Of a stretch of DNA of 64,000 nt, positions 1-12,554 are shown piece by piece. The notes under the pieces are model-generated. The model made no database searches, was not told the origin of the DNA, and saw nothing but the letters and a program-made list of their open reading frames with translations. A program made the translations under genes and the position numbers. Source of the stretch: Nemertoderma westbladi (taxonomy: Eukaryota > Xenacoelomorpha > Nemertodermatida > Nemertodermatidae); the NCBI GenBank assembly GCA_032718475.1, contig JAUCBJ010001086.1, positions 1 to 64,000 of the forward strand, in the 5' to 3' direction. How positions within the stretch are numbered: the stretch's first letter is position 1; every line of letters begins with the position of its first letter.

Positions 1-1172
1 GCTGTTATCTTTGTTGACTTCTTCAAGGCCTTTGATTCAGTCTCTCGCTCACGTATGTTCAGCATACTTTCATTATATGGGATTCCTGATGAAATTATTG
101 CAGCAATCAGATCAGTATACGATGGTTCGACAACATTTGTGTCTACTGTTAACGGTGACACAGAACCATTTGAAGTGTTATGGGGCGTCCTCCAAGGAGA
201 CACACTTGCACCATTCTTGTTCATTATTGTGGTTGACTATGTTCTACGCATGTCCTTAGATCATCATAATGATGATGGGGTGATGATAACTCCACCTACT
301 GGCTCCAAAAGTCGAGGAAATCCTGCCCTAAGTACCTAACTGATCTAGACTTTGCTGATGACTTAGGGGTACTCTCAGAATCATTAGAGGGAGCCCAACG
401 GCTCCTCAGCTCATTAGAACATGCTGCTTCTAGTGTTGGTCTTTTTATTAACTCCAGAAAGACCAAAATTTTGACAGTTAACTTTGAAATCCTCAGCAAG
501 TCTCTGATCGGATGAGCATAAGCTCAAAGGATGGTATGCTTGAGCATGTGGACGTACTTCTGTTACCTGGGATCATGGATCCGGAAGTCAGGTGAGGACC
601 TTCGAATACGTAAGGGAAAGGCATGGGCAGCCTTGAATAGGCTTTCCAGGATTTGGAAGTCACCAAGAATTAATTGGAAACGTAGGGTCCAATTATTTAG
701 AGCAGCAGTAGTTCCAGTACTCCTCTACGGGAGTCCATGCTGGGCTCTAACTGCTGAGGACACCAAATCTCTGGATGGCACATTCACAAGAATGCTACGC
801 CGGGTTCATTGTGTCAAGTACAATGCACACATCTCCAACCAGACACTATATAACATTGGAGGTGTCTCATTGGTTCCCCCAAGCTTGACACTAGAACAAA
901 ATCGCCTCCGCTTTGCAGGACATTGCTTTCGCCGTGAGGACCAGCCAGTGCATAATCTTGTACTTTGGCAGCCTCATGGAGTGAATAAGCATGGTGGACA
1001 GCCCATGACTTTCTTGAGACGCATCTTAAAGGACACTGGCCTTGAAGATGCGGATGATCTAGCAAATGTCATGGGTGATAGGGAGTTGTGGCGGTGCAAT
1101 TTTGTTGACAAGCCGGCACAGCATTCTTAAAAATGCAGCTACAATGCAGCATGCCGATCCTAGTAGTAGTAG
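1..1172 (+). mobile_element. LINE-A copy A: reverse transcriptase and C-terminal region, cut by window edge
   Basis: This is a non-LTR retrotransposon fragment. The first base is already inside the RT domain: an AVIFVDFFKAFDS reading (RT catalytic motif A) is followed by GVLQGDTLAPFLF (the QG motif). The FADD catalytic box lies near 350 in another frame. The reading frame breaks three times relative to the 27.1-28.4 kb copy: a 2-bp gain near 327, a 1-bp loss near 490 and a 1-bp gain near 555. It then runs open from 531 to the stop at 1130. The C-terminal region carries WALTAEDTKSLDGTFTRMLRRVH and an RFAGHCFRRED block typical of LINE ORF2 ends. After about 25 bp of 3' untranslated sequence the copy ends in a short (TAG)n run at 1160-1172. 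It is a pseudogene. The exact LINE clade is not assigned. Confidence 0.9.
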
Positions 1173-1724
1173 TATACCATGTATTATATAATTCGAGATG
1201 CAAGAGGAAAAAATAGAACATCGAGGATGTCCTTTTTGGCATCTTGCATATCTCTAATGTGCGTGGTCTGATAGGAAATAATGTATTCTAAAAATTGTTT
1301 TGCATCTTGCATCTTGTTGTCTTTGTCTCGGTTTGCAATGGCTCCATCCTCCATGTTCATGTATTCCTGAGGAAACTCCCAAAGCTTCTGATTGTATTGA
1401 GTTAATGGTCAGCATAGTTCGCGGGTGTACAATATATAACTACTACTATGTTAATCAGCATGCTGTATTGCAGATAGATAGATGTCAATCATCATGGCAG
1501 ATGTCAATCAATATTGCCAAATCGGACTGATTCATAAAACAATAACACCAGACTGTTGTACCGGTATCATAATTTGTGTCACAATAACCTACTGACTGAG
1601 AGCGATACCGGTACTACAAATAATTCAATCTCACCAGCATAGCAGTCGGTCGATAGAGAATTGTTTTCTTTTTGTTGAACTTTTCTGTATGGATCTGTAG
1701 GTTGTAGGTAATCATGTTGATGAA
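1173..1724. other. Intergenic, nothing recognised
   Basis: There is no coding signal or structured repeat I can support here. Short open frames, such as 1300-1530, have no family resemblance. Confidence 0.5.
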
Positions 1725-2010
1725 ATATATCTATCTAAATGGTGTCATGGATAAGAAGTTCAGCAGATCAATACGCCTGGATCTGAAAAGTCAAGAAAGC
1801 AAGGTCTGCCATCAACCAGGTCTTCTGGAATTCAGCCGACATGAGTAGCTCCTTAAAGGTACAACTTTACCGTGCAGTGCAGCAGTGGAGCATTTGCTGC
1901 TATTTTTTCCTTTTCGGGCTTTAACTGCTGAGAACACCTGGATGGTTCACACCTTTATTTTACGGAGAGTGCACAATATTAATGGATATGTCCAAAAAGT
2001 CTGTAATCCC
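1725..2010 (+). pseudogene. Diverged LINE C-terminal fragment
   Basis: Translation around 1790-1910 gives KKARSAINQVFWNS followed by LKVQLYRAV, the block that normally follows the RT domain in LINE ORF2 proteins (compare AWAALNRLSRIWKS...KVQLFRAAVV in LINE-A). A frameshift and several stops follow. A LTAEN block and RRVHNINGY near 1920-1995 continue the same alignment. It belongs to a different, older LINE family than LINE-A and no boundaries are visible. Confidence 0.6.
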
Positions 2011-2944
2011 GCTGCTTAAAATCTATACTACTGTACCACTGTCATCAGCGTGAGGTCCAACACGTTTATGTAAACGTATGAGACGAGACAGGGGGTGAAA
2101 ACTCTTGGCGAAGTAATATCTCGTCAATTCATAATGATTTTTTTTTCGAAACAAATGAGTATTTTGCAGTTTGCTGCTGAACATAAATAACCTTTTCATT
2201 CCTATGGCCATAAATAGATTGGGGTAGTAATTATATTAGTAGGTAATTGTATTATTTTAAATATTTTAATAAGAATTAAATTCACTGGAATGATACACTT
2301 GGCATCCCAACTCCAGCCCTGAAATTCATTCTGACATGGTATTTCCCATTAAGTAAGTTATTTAAGCGATATCTTTGCAGTAGTAATGGCTGTCTAATAA
2401 GCTGCCACGCTTCAGCTGTAATTAACTGCTGGCAGGTGGTAGACACAATCCTTCAGTTAGTTACTCCCCCCACCTCCTATCCTCTCAAACTGTATATCCC
2501 CATACAGTCTCTAATGGATTTGTAATTGTATTTCGAAGTCGATCAATTGGTGCCCTTTTTGTTAGTAAGTAAAAATGTAGAAATAGGTTTTAATTTATAA
2601 ATATAGTCTTTATTGTACAAGCAGGTTTTTTTTAATGGTGGGGGGGGGGGGGGGGGGGGGGGTGAATCCAATTTTTATGATACAATATTAAATATTGACG
2701 TGCTCTTGTCACTGGTATAATCATTATTACTATTATGTAGTGCAGGGAGACCTCACGTGACAAAAATAATCCGTTCGTTCTTTATAGCCAGAAAAAAAGC
2801 CCTGTGGTTGAAAGATTGCTCAATCTGTTGTATCATTTTCGCCACACATTACATAATATAAATACATTTTGATGATAAATCGCTCTACATTCGAGTTGCT
2901 CTTTAAGAATTATATTATATTAGATAAATTATCATCAACTATTT
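2011..2944. other. Noncoding stretch with a poly-G tract
   Basis: This is AT-rich with no supported gene. A homopolymer of about 22 G lies at 2640-2661 and is probably unstable in sequencing and assembly. Confidence 0.5.
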
Positions 2945-3415
2945 TCATTTGGGACTCTTATATGGGAGTCCATGCTGGACTCTAACTGTAAAGGATAACA
3001 AATTTCTGAATGTTACATCCACAATCATGCTGCGCCCGGTTCATTCTGTCAAGTACAATGAACACATCTCCAATAAGACTCTGTAGAACTTTTGAGGTGT
3101 TTTATTAGTCTCCCCTAGTTTGACACTTGAACGGAACCGCCTCCACTTTGTAGGACGTTGTTTTCGTCGAGAGGACCAGCCAGAGCATAATCTTGTGATT
3201 TGGCGGCCTCATAGAGTGAAGAATAAGCATGGTGGACAGCCATGACTTTCTTGAGACGCATCTTAAAGGACACTGGCCTTCAGGATGCGGATGATCTAGC
3301 AAATGTCATTGATGATAGGGAGTTGTGGCGGCGCAATTATGTCGACAAGCCGGCACAGAATTCTTAATATATAGGGAATACTTATTGCAGATGCAATGCA
3401 ACATGCTGATAGTAG
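2945..3415 (+). pseudogene. LINE-A copy B: C-terminal fragment
   Basis: The match to the LINE-A C-terminal region runs from the LLYGSPCW position (2955-2980) through the RFAGHC and LRRILKDTG regions. It is interrupted by substitutions and small indels. It ends with the family's short 3' untranslated segment and a TAG run at 3409-3420. This copy is more diverged than A, D, E and F, and no clear target-site duplication is visible. Confidence 0.8.
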
Positions 3416-6029
3416 TAGTAGTATACAGTAGTATATTCAATACAAATAATAAACTTCATTTTTTGTTTATGTTAGGATAGAGAAGTGAGTTAAAGTACAT
3501 CTAGAGGCGGTGCAACCCCATCCTACAGTTCTAACCTACTTCAGAATTTTCTTCTTGATCCTGGATACAGAAGGTTACAGCTTGAATAATACCAGACCAG
3601 AGTTGGAGTAGGATGGTGCTAAAGTTCTATTATTGGAATACGATATATTTATATAGTGAGCTATGCAGTATGGGTGACTTAAGTAATTGGCTTTACTGTA
3701 ATTGTCCTCAGAGGCACGTGCGTGTTGAATAATATACAGTATCACCCTAACTCCGACCTCTTGGCAAAGATGGATGTTACTTATAAAATATAGCATGCTT
3801 AGTATTCTAAGCACGTTAAGGATTACTTTGGATTAGTTTTCTTGACCGGGTACTAACACATCAAACAGTGGAGATCCCTGTTCTCTACTGCTAAGCAACT
3901 GTCATTCACATCATTTGTAAATAAACACAAAAGTGACATTTTTCCTGATATATAAAATATTGACATTGAACCTTTATAGTTTTGTACACGAACCCGTCAT
4001 GGATAACGAAACCTCTCGTAAAAGAAATGGAAAAGTAAATCTCACTTACAAAATTGGGTTTCATAACTTGGTTGGTGATATAGGAAGGAAAATGAGATTT
4101 ATTGGAACACAATGATAATTCATCCACCTTCAGGGAAACATCGACGCAAATAACAGCTGATAGAAATTAAAAAAGCGAACATAGCGAACAAAAATTAAAC
4201 TGTAAACCTTTCGATTGACTTTAGTTTATTGTTTTGGTTAGAATCACGCGGCACTGTAACCTGGCCTTGTCCCTTAGTTGATAAACTAAGGTAACAAGGT
4301 GCCCTGAATGGAGTGACGGGGTGTGTGTTTTGTAAAAACACGTGGAAACGGTCGAAATGGTGGGTTTAAGTAAGTTTTGAGAGTTTTAAAGAGTATATTA
4401 TTATATAAGAGTATACATTATTAAGAATTCAGACACATTCAAATGAATGAATTCTGGTTACGGATTTGGGATTTCTGAATGCAGGTCCCTTTTAAAAGGT
4501 TTGCAACACGTCTGAGAATGTTATTTGTAGTCAAAGAAAATTTACCCGCAAACAAGACTCACCTCTCTTCCTATTATGTTCACAAAGTCCCTTGTGTGGT
4601 GTTAGAAAAGTTAATTATTCCTACATAAAAGGAAAAGCTCGATGGAGCGATGTATTATATATTCTATCGCTGCAGCAATGAACCCCCCCCCCCCCCAAGA
4701 CATCCCTGTCCACAGGTAAATCACCTACGACTTCCTTGATTAGTTCCAAGCCTTGGGTTTTCGTTGCTTATTTCCAGGGCGCGACCCTGGTAATTTATTC
4801 CGCCAACTAAATGTATAAATGTTTTCCCACCAAGGTAATTATTCCTCGGGATTGGCATTGAAAAGTCACTTTCCTCGCCGGCAGATGCAAGGGAAAAAAA
4901 TGTTTCTATCATTTCGGACAACTTGAAGGGCCCCTCGAACAATCAGCATGTCAGCTCGGAACAGGTGACCGGTCATTAGGCTGCCTATTATGCGGCCGAG
5001 ATGAGCGAACGATAAACTCAGGAAGGATTTGAGAACTTTTCGATTGATTGAGTTAGCCTCGTGTACAGTACAGTGATTGTGATTGAGCAGCAGTTTTTTT
5101 TAAAATCGATTATCCATATTTGAAGGCCAGGAATGGGGTATTGATTTTTTATGACACTCTCTTTCTCAGCCAGGCTCTCTTTAAGGCGAACTTGAATATT
5201 CTCTTTCAACAAAAAAACGCAATCACAACTTCTAATTTCATTTAGTGATGAAAGCAAACATTCCAATGTTTAGTTAAAAGCAAGAGGAAAATATACACAT
5301 ATTCGAATTATATTGAATCATAACCCGTTGAATTATAACATAATTTTTCAATTCCTGGTTGTTTTTGTATTGGTAATTTATTATGAACAAATTTATGTTG
5401 TGAATACAAGGTTGAAGTTCCATTATGAACTTTTCACGTTTGTATTCATTGAAATAAATTCAAACCTACATTAACTACTGTATTAATACATGAATCCATC
5501 TGCAAACTGTATAACCACAACACCATGTGCCATGGTGTGGGTTAGTGGGTTGATGATGTTCTGGGCAGGATGTTCCCCATTAATTACATGGAAAAACCAC
5601 AAAAGTGTTCCATCTGCTCCACTTCTATAGTGGGTCTGGTCATGATTTCTGTGGCATGATAAGAGGATTAATGGCAAGGATAAGCAAGCATATTATTCAG
5701 AGAAGCCTAATCATGATTCATTTAGATATGCTAAATATACACAACAACTCAATAGAAATGGTTATCTCCTGCTTCACTGTTATTTGCAATACTGTGAAAG
5801 ATAACTGTGCCTGTCCTAGTGCTGGTGCTTATATATTACATGCGTACACACCATGGGTCGTAATTAATTTAGAGTTATTTTCTGATGAAACTGATAAAAA
5901 GTAAATAATTATTGTTCACTGAAAATCGTTTATTATATTTAATAATAATTATTACAGGCGAATTCGAAAATTTCGTCTTCATGGTAACATCGACGGTTAA
6001 GTGAACTGGTTGTGTTTCAAATTTCAAGC
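3416..6029. other. Long noncoding stretch
   Basis: No coding region is supported. Two small features are visible: a poly-C run at 4682-4696, and a segment at 4226-4265 containing gtttattgttttggttagaa. Related words recur near 34360 and, on the reverse strand, near 14700-14730, suggesting a small dispersed repeat. Confidence 0.45.
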
Positions 6030-6640
6030 AATATGATAAAGATTTTTATTCTTAACTTGTTACTTTTTCGCTCGAAAATACCCCAAAATCGGGAGAAAAA
6101 GTTTCACTTTTTTCTACCAAGGGAAAAATGTAACCAAAATTATTGTATTGATTGTACTTTTTTTCCCGGCTGGAAAAGTAAAGAAATAAAATATTTTTGG
6201 TGGAGTTTCTTAATTTTATTACATGTGGTGAAAGAAAATCGACGTAGAAAAGGTTTTCACGTAAATTTAATAAAATCCATTCAATTACTCAATAGTTATC
6301 GCAACTTTAGTGTCTGCAAAGCGAACTCCAAAACGGAACTCAATATCCAATATTGGTTCATGTTGTTAAGCGGTTCCCTAGTTACGTAATAAATATTCGA
6401 GAACACTAAATTATTTAAAATTGAGTAAAGGCAACATCGAGAGTTGAATAGTACAGTAATTTGAATCGCAGTAACTATTGAAGCAATATAGTAAAATACT
6501 ACAGCTTAATTTATTTTGTAACACTATCGCTCTATCTTTTATTATTGAATTGAGCATTCAAACAGGTTTTACTTTTTTTCCCGTGTAATAAATAATTATT
6601 ATCTGAAAAATGTACTTTTTTTCACTAAATTTTGCAGAAA
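6030..6640 (+). repeat. Rep-A copy 1: unclassified dispersed repeat
   Basis: This AT-rich noncoding block resembles 42690-43400 (reverse strand) and 63035-63620 (same strand) along its length. Shared landmarks in order are aaaatcgggagaaaaag, a run reading ttttattacatgtg, tttagtgtctgcaaagcgaa, ccaaaacggaactca, gttacgtaataaatattcga, and aacactatcgctctat. It has no ORF with family resemblance and no terminal repeats I can define. It is probably a non-autonomous transposon or its remnant. Confidence 0.65.
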
Positions 6641-6707
6641 ACAGTGCAAGAAAGAAGTGCTTTCGCTCACTATTATTACTTTCTACCACACTAGTGGCAG
6701 AAAGTAT

Positions 6708-6785
6708 GTCATTATAGCTCAGTGGTCAGCATATCACAGCGACTGTACTATTATTTATCGTGTTCGAGACTCGGTTGCAGCAGCA
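6708..6785 (+). other. tRNA-like sequence (tRNA-derived retroposon head or tRNA pseudogene)
   Basis: A pol III A-box match, tagctcagtgg, sits at 6715-6725 and a B-box-like gtgttcgagactc at 6760-6772, with spacing normal for a tRNA. The acceptor ends do not pair convincingly, so it is not called as a functional tRNA. A SINE head or a decayed tRNA copy fits better. Confidence 0.45.
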
Positions 6786-8034
6786 AATTTTCGTAAATTC
6801 GAATCATAAATATTTCTGATTTGATATGATTACAGATTATGTATTTTTGGTACGCTGAATCACGCATTTCATGCTTGTAGAACCCTATTGTATTTTCTGT
6901 TACTCGAAATAATTGGACAATTCATCAATAATTATAAGAATCCTTCAATTATATAATTCGTAAAAATAATAGATCTTATGACGATTTGTACCACCACCAT
7001 TTTAATGATAATTCATAAAAATACCATCGTATGACAATTGTTACAGCTGTATTGGAACCTTTACTAGTCCGACTAGGTCTACTACAGTTAAAATTACGTC
7101 ATCAATCAATACCAGTACATCGTTTAATTTTTCAGATTAAATAGTGTCTACGATAAAAATAACGTATTGGAAAGAACTCCTTGTCAATAATTTCAGTTTA
7201 TCGAAATTTAGATATTCTGCCCTCGTGCATTGAGTTTTGCACTTGATGGCATAATAGCTTATTATTATTATTAAAACCTGCCAACTCTGAGAAGAATGAC
7301 ATTATATTACGTATAGGTGTGCCTCAAGTTCGCTTTGAAGTCCTGGTGATGATACTTGTTTGGAATCCTATTTAACGAAGATTCCTTCATTCAACCGAAA
7401 CTTCAATTCATTCAATTGTATGTACGGCAAATGTCCGGATTTCCCTTTGTCTTCATATTTGCAGTGTCCGACTGCTTGCTGCATTCCTGTTTGCTTCCTG
7501 TTTTCCTGTTTCCCCCCTAGTCTGGTTACAATATTTACAAAATATTAATTTGATAAAATTCCCCTTATTACATACAACGCCATGTCAAAGAAAAAACTAT
7601 GCTGTATTAATCTGAAAAGGCCCTAAATAAAAAACAATCAAATTACCTAAACAAATTCTGTACTACTGTAGAAAGGTACTGTATATAGGCAGTGTTCATG
7701 TTCATATTAGTTCACAACCACCAGAACTGGTCCAAGAACTAACTCACTTGAGATGGTATCGATAGGATTGGCAGCATACTACATAGATACCAGGAATTCT
7801 ACCCTTTTGAAGAAACCAGCATCATATTATCTATAGTCTCGTCTCATTCGGTGGACTCTAGACTAGACTACACTTGAAAAAACTAGTTATTATGTTTGTA
7901 AGCACTTTACTTCTATATTTCGATTTTTCTATATCGTGTATAAATTTATTAAATTTAAAGTCATTTTAACTAAACCTAAATCTATATCATTTTACCCAAA
8001 TTTAAGTCATGTCGTTTTTTCACCAGAAAGGATG
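6786..8034. other. Noncoding stretch
   Basis: No gene or repeat boundary is supported. Small open frames such as 7360-7548 show no recognisable domain. Confidence 0.5.
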
Positions 8035-9485
8035 ATCTTCGTGAAATTTTGTTGATCTCGATTGCTGCAAAGCTATACAATATAATTATATTAAATCGCA
8101 TCAGGGATCCCATTGAGAGACTGTTACGTGGAAATCAGAACGGGTTCCGTAAAGGTCGTGGGACCAAGGAGCCCATTTTGGAACTTAGAAGGATAATTGA
8201 AGAGTTATCAAAAAAGAACGACAGACAACTGGCTGTTATCTTTGTTGACTTCTTCATGGCCTTTGAGTCAGTCTCTCGCTCACGTATATTCAGCATACTT
8301 TCATTATATGGGGTTCCTGATGAAATGATTGCAGCAATCAGATTAGCATACGATGGTTCGACACTATTTGTGTCTACTGTTGATGGTGACACAGATCCAT
8401 TCAAAGTGTTATGGGGAGTCATCCAGGGAAACACACTTGCACCATTCTTATTCATAATTGTGGTTGACTATTTTTTCTACGCATAATGATGGTGGGGTGA
8501 TGGTAACTCCACCTACTGGCTCCAGAACTCGTGGAAATGCAGCCAAGTACCTAACTGATCTATAGACTTTCCTGATGACTTAGGAGTACTCTCAGAATCA
8601 CTAAAGGGAGCCCAATGACTCCTCGGCTCATCAGAACAGGCTGTTTCTATAGTGTTGGTCTTTTTGTGAACTCAAAGAAGAGCAAAATATTGACAGTTAA
8701 TTTTCAAAGATGCCGTTCATGGAGAGGGCTTGTGGTTTCGGGGATGGAGCAGGACTCCAAGGAACGGACATTGCGGCTCAATATTGAGCTTTGTATATAT
8801 ATATATTGGCCCTTTCCTAATGATTGCTAATGTCTTATATTATCCCTACATCAACTTATTTGTTATATGTTTATGTTACTTATGATAGTAAACTTTCAAA
8901 GTCCTCAGTTTGAAATTTTTGATCTTATGAGCATAAGCTCAATGGATGGTATGCTTGAGCATGTGGACGACTTCTGTTACCTAGGATCATTGATCCGTAA
9001 GTCAGGGGAGGACCTTCGAATACTTTAGGAGAAAGGCATGGGCAACATTGATTGGGCTTTCCATGATTTGGAAGTCACATAGAATTAATCGGAAACTTAA
9101 GGTCCGATTACTTAGAGCAGCAGAGTAGTACCAGCACTCCAGCACTGCAGGACATTGTATTAGACGTAAAGACCAGTCTTTGCATAGTCTTGTGCTTTGG
9201 CAGCCCCATGGAGAAAATATGCATCATGGATAGCCCATGACTTTTCTTGAGACGCCTCCTAAATGACACTGGCCTTGGAGATGTGGATAATCTCGCGAAA
9301 GTGATGGGGAATAGGGAGTTATAGCGGCGCAACTTTGTTGACAAGCCGGCATAGCATTCTTAATGCACAATGCATTGCGGTTGCCAATTGTGGACTGGAT
9401 GGTGGTGGAAAAAAAATATTTATGTTAATGCATAGCATCTCAATATGCAGTTTCAATGAGGCAAGCTGATTATAGTAGTAGTAAT
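8035..9485 (+). pseudogene. LINE-A copy C: RT to 3' tail, frameshifted and interrupted
   Basis: The match begins in the RT fingers (SIAAKLYNIIILNRIRDP at about 8056). It includes GNQNGFRKGRGT, an intact IIEELSKKNDRQL segment that copy E lacks, and the IFVDFF motif. Beyond 8486 the frame is broken. A 178-bp foreign insertion sits at 8710-8887. Around 9140-9150 about 190 bp between the LLYGSP and RFAGHC positions is missing, and the 3' untranslated part carries extra sequence before a TAG run at 9473-9482. It is a degenerate insertion; a target-site duplication is doubtful. Confidence 0.85.
8710..8887 (+). mobile_element. 178-bp retroposon insertion inside LINE-A copy C
   Basis: The interrupted LINE-A sequence is duplicated on both sides: gttaattttcaaag at 8696-8709 and gtaaactttcaaag at 8888-8901 (12 of 14 positions match), as expected for a target-site duplication. 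The insert begins with a short coding-like stretch reading CRSWRGLVVSGMEQDSKERT, which resembles the last residues of LINE ORF2 proteins. Apparently noncoding sequence with a TA run follows. The best reading is a very strongly 5'-truncated copy of another LINE; a SINE is the alternative. Confidence 0.65.
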
Positions 9486-10374
9486 AATCTTCTGGGTCAT
9501 GGGGCATCATGCCGTAATTTCCATTCAACAAAGAAATTATAAAAGGGGCAAGCTTACTATTAATTTTTCATCTTACCAGTAACATTACACAAATCTTTAT
9601 ACCAGCAATGATGCCTAATAATGTGATGGTTGAGTTCAATGAATCTAAGACTCAGTTCAAGGAAATCATATATTTAGTAGTATCAATATAAACACTGATG
9701 TTGGTAGATGCTGTCATTTTAATAGAATTTAATTCCTCTGCGCATTAAAATAACCCTGAGGGAATTTCTTATTGGCTATTACCCAATGTCCCTATGGAAC
9801 TTCATCCAAGCTACATAAAAGCAATTCTATCCAAATTGATTACTGCAGATTATAAAGGGTGGGTAGATCGGGAAGCACATGGCTCAGGTGGCATCAATTA
9901 TTATACCACATGGCAGAGACTGCACTAAAACCAACCAGATAATTAAAAATTAATAGGCAGGTGAATAAGTAATAGGAAAATACATTTTGAAAATTTGGTT
10001 ACTCTTTCCAAGCCTGTAACAGTTAAGTTTTAAAGTCAAAATTATTGATCAAAATTTAAAGCTCTAGAATTGTAGAAGAATGAGGAGAGATTCAATACAC
10101 ACTATGATCTTTCATTGTAGCTGTTCACTGGGTTCTTTTTATTGATCTGTTGCATTAGGGTCCCCATAGAGGTCTCTATAATGCCGTAGTATATTTAACA
10201 ACTTTAGGACGAGGTTGTGGTGTGCATGGATAGACTCATTGTTGGTCTAAATATGGCAAAATATGATACTGTAGTCTGATGGAGTAGGCGAAAAAAACAG
10301 ATAATATGGTTAAAAAACAGTGGCATCTAGAAATTTAACCACCATGCATCGCTATGGTGCATAGTTGTGTCTGT
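9486..10374. other. Noncoding stretch
   Basis: There is no supported gene, tandem array or terminal repeat here. Confidence 0.5.
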
Positions 10375-10388
10375 TTTTGTTAAGTTAC
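10375..10388. repeat. Target-site duplication of LINE-A copy D (tail side)
   Basis: The word ttttgttaagttac occurs here and again, exactly, at 11806-11819, on either side of the reverse-strand LINE-A copy. Confidence 0.85.
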
Positions 10389-11805
10389 TACTAGAATCGG
10401 CATGCTGCATTGCAGCTGCATTTTGTAAGAATGCTGTGCTGGCTTGTCGACATAATTGCACCACCACAACTCCCTATCACCCATGACATTTGCTAGATCA
10501 TCCGCATCTTCAAGGCCAGTGTCCTTTAAGATGCGTCTCAAGAAAGTCATGGGCTGTCCACCATGCTTATTCAGTCCATGAGGCTGCCAAAGCACAAGAT
10601 TATGCACTGGCTGGTCCTCATGGTGAAAGCAATGTCCTGCAAAGTGGAGGCGACTTTGTTCTAGTGTCAAGCTTGGGGGAACCAATGAGACACCTCCAAT
10701 GTTATATAGTGTTTGGTTGGAGATGTGTGCATTGTACTTGACACAATGAACCCAGCGTAGCATTCTTGTGAATGTGCCATCCAAAGATTTGGTGTCCTCA
10801 GCAGTTAGTGCCCAGCATGGACTCCCATAGAGGAGTACTGGAACTACTGCTGCTCTAAATAATTGGACCTTAAGTTTCCGATTAATTCTCTGTGACTTCC
10901 AAATCCTGGAAAGCCTATTCAAGAGTGCCCATGCCTTTCCCTTTCGAATTCAAAGGTCCTCACCTGCGTTCCGGATCCATGATCCCAGGTAACAGAAGTC
11001 GTCCACATGCTCAAGCATACCATCCTTTGAGCTTATGCTCATCCGGTCAGAGACTTGCTGAGGACTTTCAAAGTTAGGTGTCCAAATTTTGGTCTTTTTT
11101 GAGTTAATAAAAAGACCAACACTAGAAGCAGCCTGTTCTAATGTGCTGAGGAGCCGTTGGGCTCCCTCTAGTGATTCTGAGAGTACTCATAAGTCATCAG
11201 CGAAGTCTAGATCAGTTAGGTACTTGGCAGGATTTCATCGAATTCTGGAGCCAGTAGGTGGAGTTACCGTCACCCCATCATCATTATGATGATCTAAGGA
11301 AATGCGTAGAACATAGACAACCAGAATTATGAACAAGAATGGTGCAAGTGTGTCTCCTTGGAGGACACCCCATAAAACTTCAAATGGTTCAGTGTCACCA
11401 TCAACAGTAGACACAAATGTTGGCGAACCATCGTATACTGATCTGATTGCAGCAATAATTTCATCAGGAATCCCACATAATGAAAGTATGCTGAACATTC
11501 GTGAGCGAGAGACTGAATCAAAGGCCTTGAAGAAGTCCACAAGGATAACAACCAGATGCCTGTCTTTCTTTTTTGATAACTCTTCAATTATCCTTCTAAG
11601 TGCCAAAATAGGCTCCATGGTCCCACGACCTTTACGGAACCCATTCTGATTTCCACGGAGCTGTCTCTCAATGGGATCCCTGATGCGATTTAATATAATT
11701 CTATTGTATAGCTTTGCAGCAATCGAGATTAATGAGATTCCCCGAAAAGAACCATAGAGTGTTAGGTTGCCCTTCTTGGGAACTGGTACCAACTTATTTG
11801 TTTTG
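10389..11805 (-). pseudogene. LINE-A copy D: RT and C-terminal region, 5'-truncated
   Basis: On the reverse strand the copy opens in the RT domain (VPVPKKGNLTLYGSFRGIS, 11792 downward). It passes motif A (VDFFKAFDS) and the QG motif and stays open to 11235. After frame disruptions, the reading 10922-10380 gives the C-terminal region (LNRLSRIWKS, LLYGSPCWALTAEDT, RFAGHC-like, LRRILKDTG). The (TAG)n tail abuts the left duplication. It retains the segment LRRIIEELSKKKDRHL that is deleted from the 27-kb copy. The endonuclease is absent, so the insertion is truncated in the usual LINE way. Confidence 0.9.
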
Positions 11806-11819
11806 TTTTGTTAAGTTAC
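11806..11819. repeat. Target-site duplication of LINE-A copy D (5' side)
   Basis: This is an exact 14-bp match to 10375-10388. Confidence 0.85.
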
Positions 11820-12554
11820 ACTCCTCTTCATCTAGGAATGTTGCCCGCGAGACTTTAGTGCCTGGAAACTAATGTCTCAGTACCTTTAGAGCACAGGTTC
11901 ACTGAGTACACAGTATCGTGGGCACTAATATCGTATAGATTTTTAGTGCCTGTGAAACAATAGTAGTCCGGCAAATATATTACGTTATTCCACTGAACCT
12001 TGCATTGGAGTATACAGTAAATAATTTGGGTGATTTTGGTAGGAAATTTTATTGTGAACAATAATCCAACGGATGTACAGCTTGCACCATTGACGATTTT
12101 TTGCAATTAATAAAATTGTCACCAGGCGCGGTATTTAGTAAGGAAGACAATTCATCGGATTGTTTTCATATATTATTTTGTAATAAATTTACTGTTTAAA
12201 ATTAACAAATGGTACCAAATCATATTAATTAATAATCTAGAATGGAAATCGATATAATTTTAAAATATAATATTTATTTATTAAGAATAGTAGACCTTCA
12301 ATGGAAACCATGGGCAGACATTTCCTTCACAGATATATCTTGGATTGCAAACCTTAGAATTATCATCTACATCATTACCACCGACTATTTCTTCCATGCC
12401 AAGAAAAATTAAATTCACTCCCTTAAACTGGCTTTATTGACGTTGGCAATCTTGTGGAATCTCATATTTCCTTTATCAGGTGGTGGTAACCGTTCCCCCA
12501 TAGTAAATGATACGTTGACGGCAATATCTGGAGTTTGAGGGTTGTCAAGAAGAT
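11820..12554. other. Noncoding stretch, possibly 3' flank of the RT relic that follows
   Basis: No gene is supported. A reverse-strand frame at about 12560-12425 is open for some 45 codons but has no recognisable family. Confidence 0.45.

Noticed and set aside
8035-9495. Target-site duplication around LINE-A copy C
   Set aside because: Only a short atcttc core matches on the two sides, not enough to call.
10490-10741. 83-codon frame seen in several places antisense to LINE-A (also 814-1065, 21010-21252, 28132-28383)
   Set aside because: It is the complementary frame of the conserved LINE C-terminal region, repeated because the LINE is repeated.
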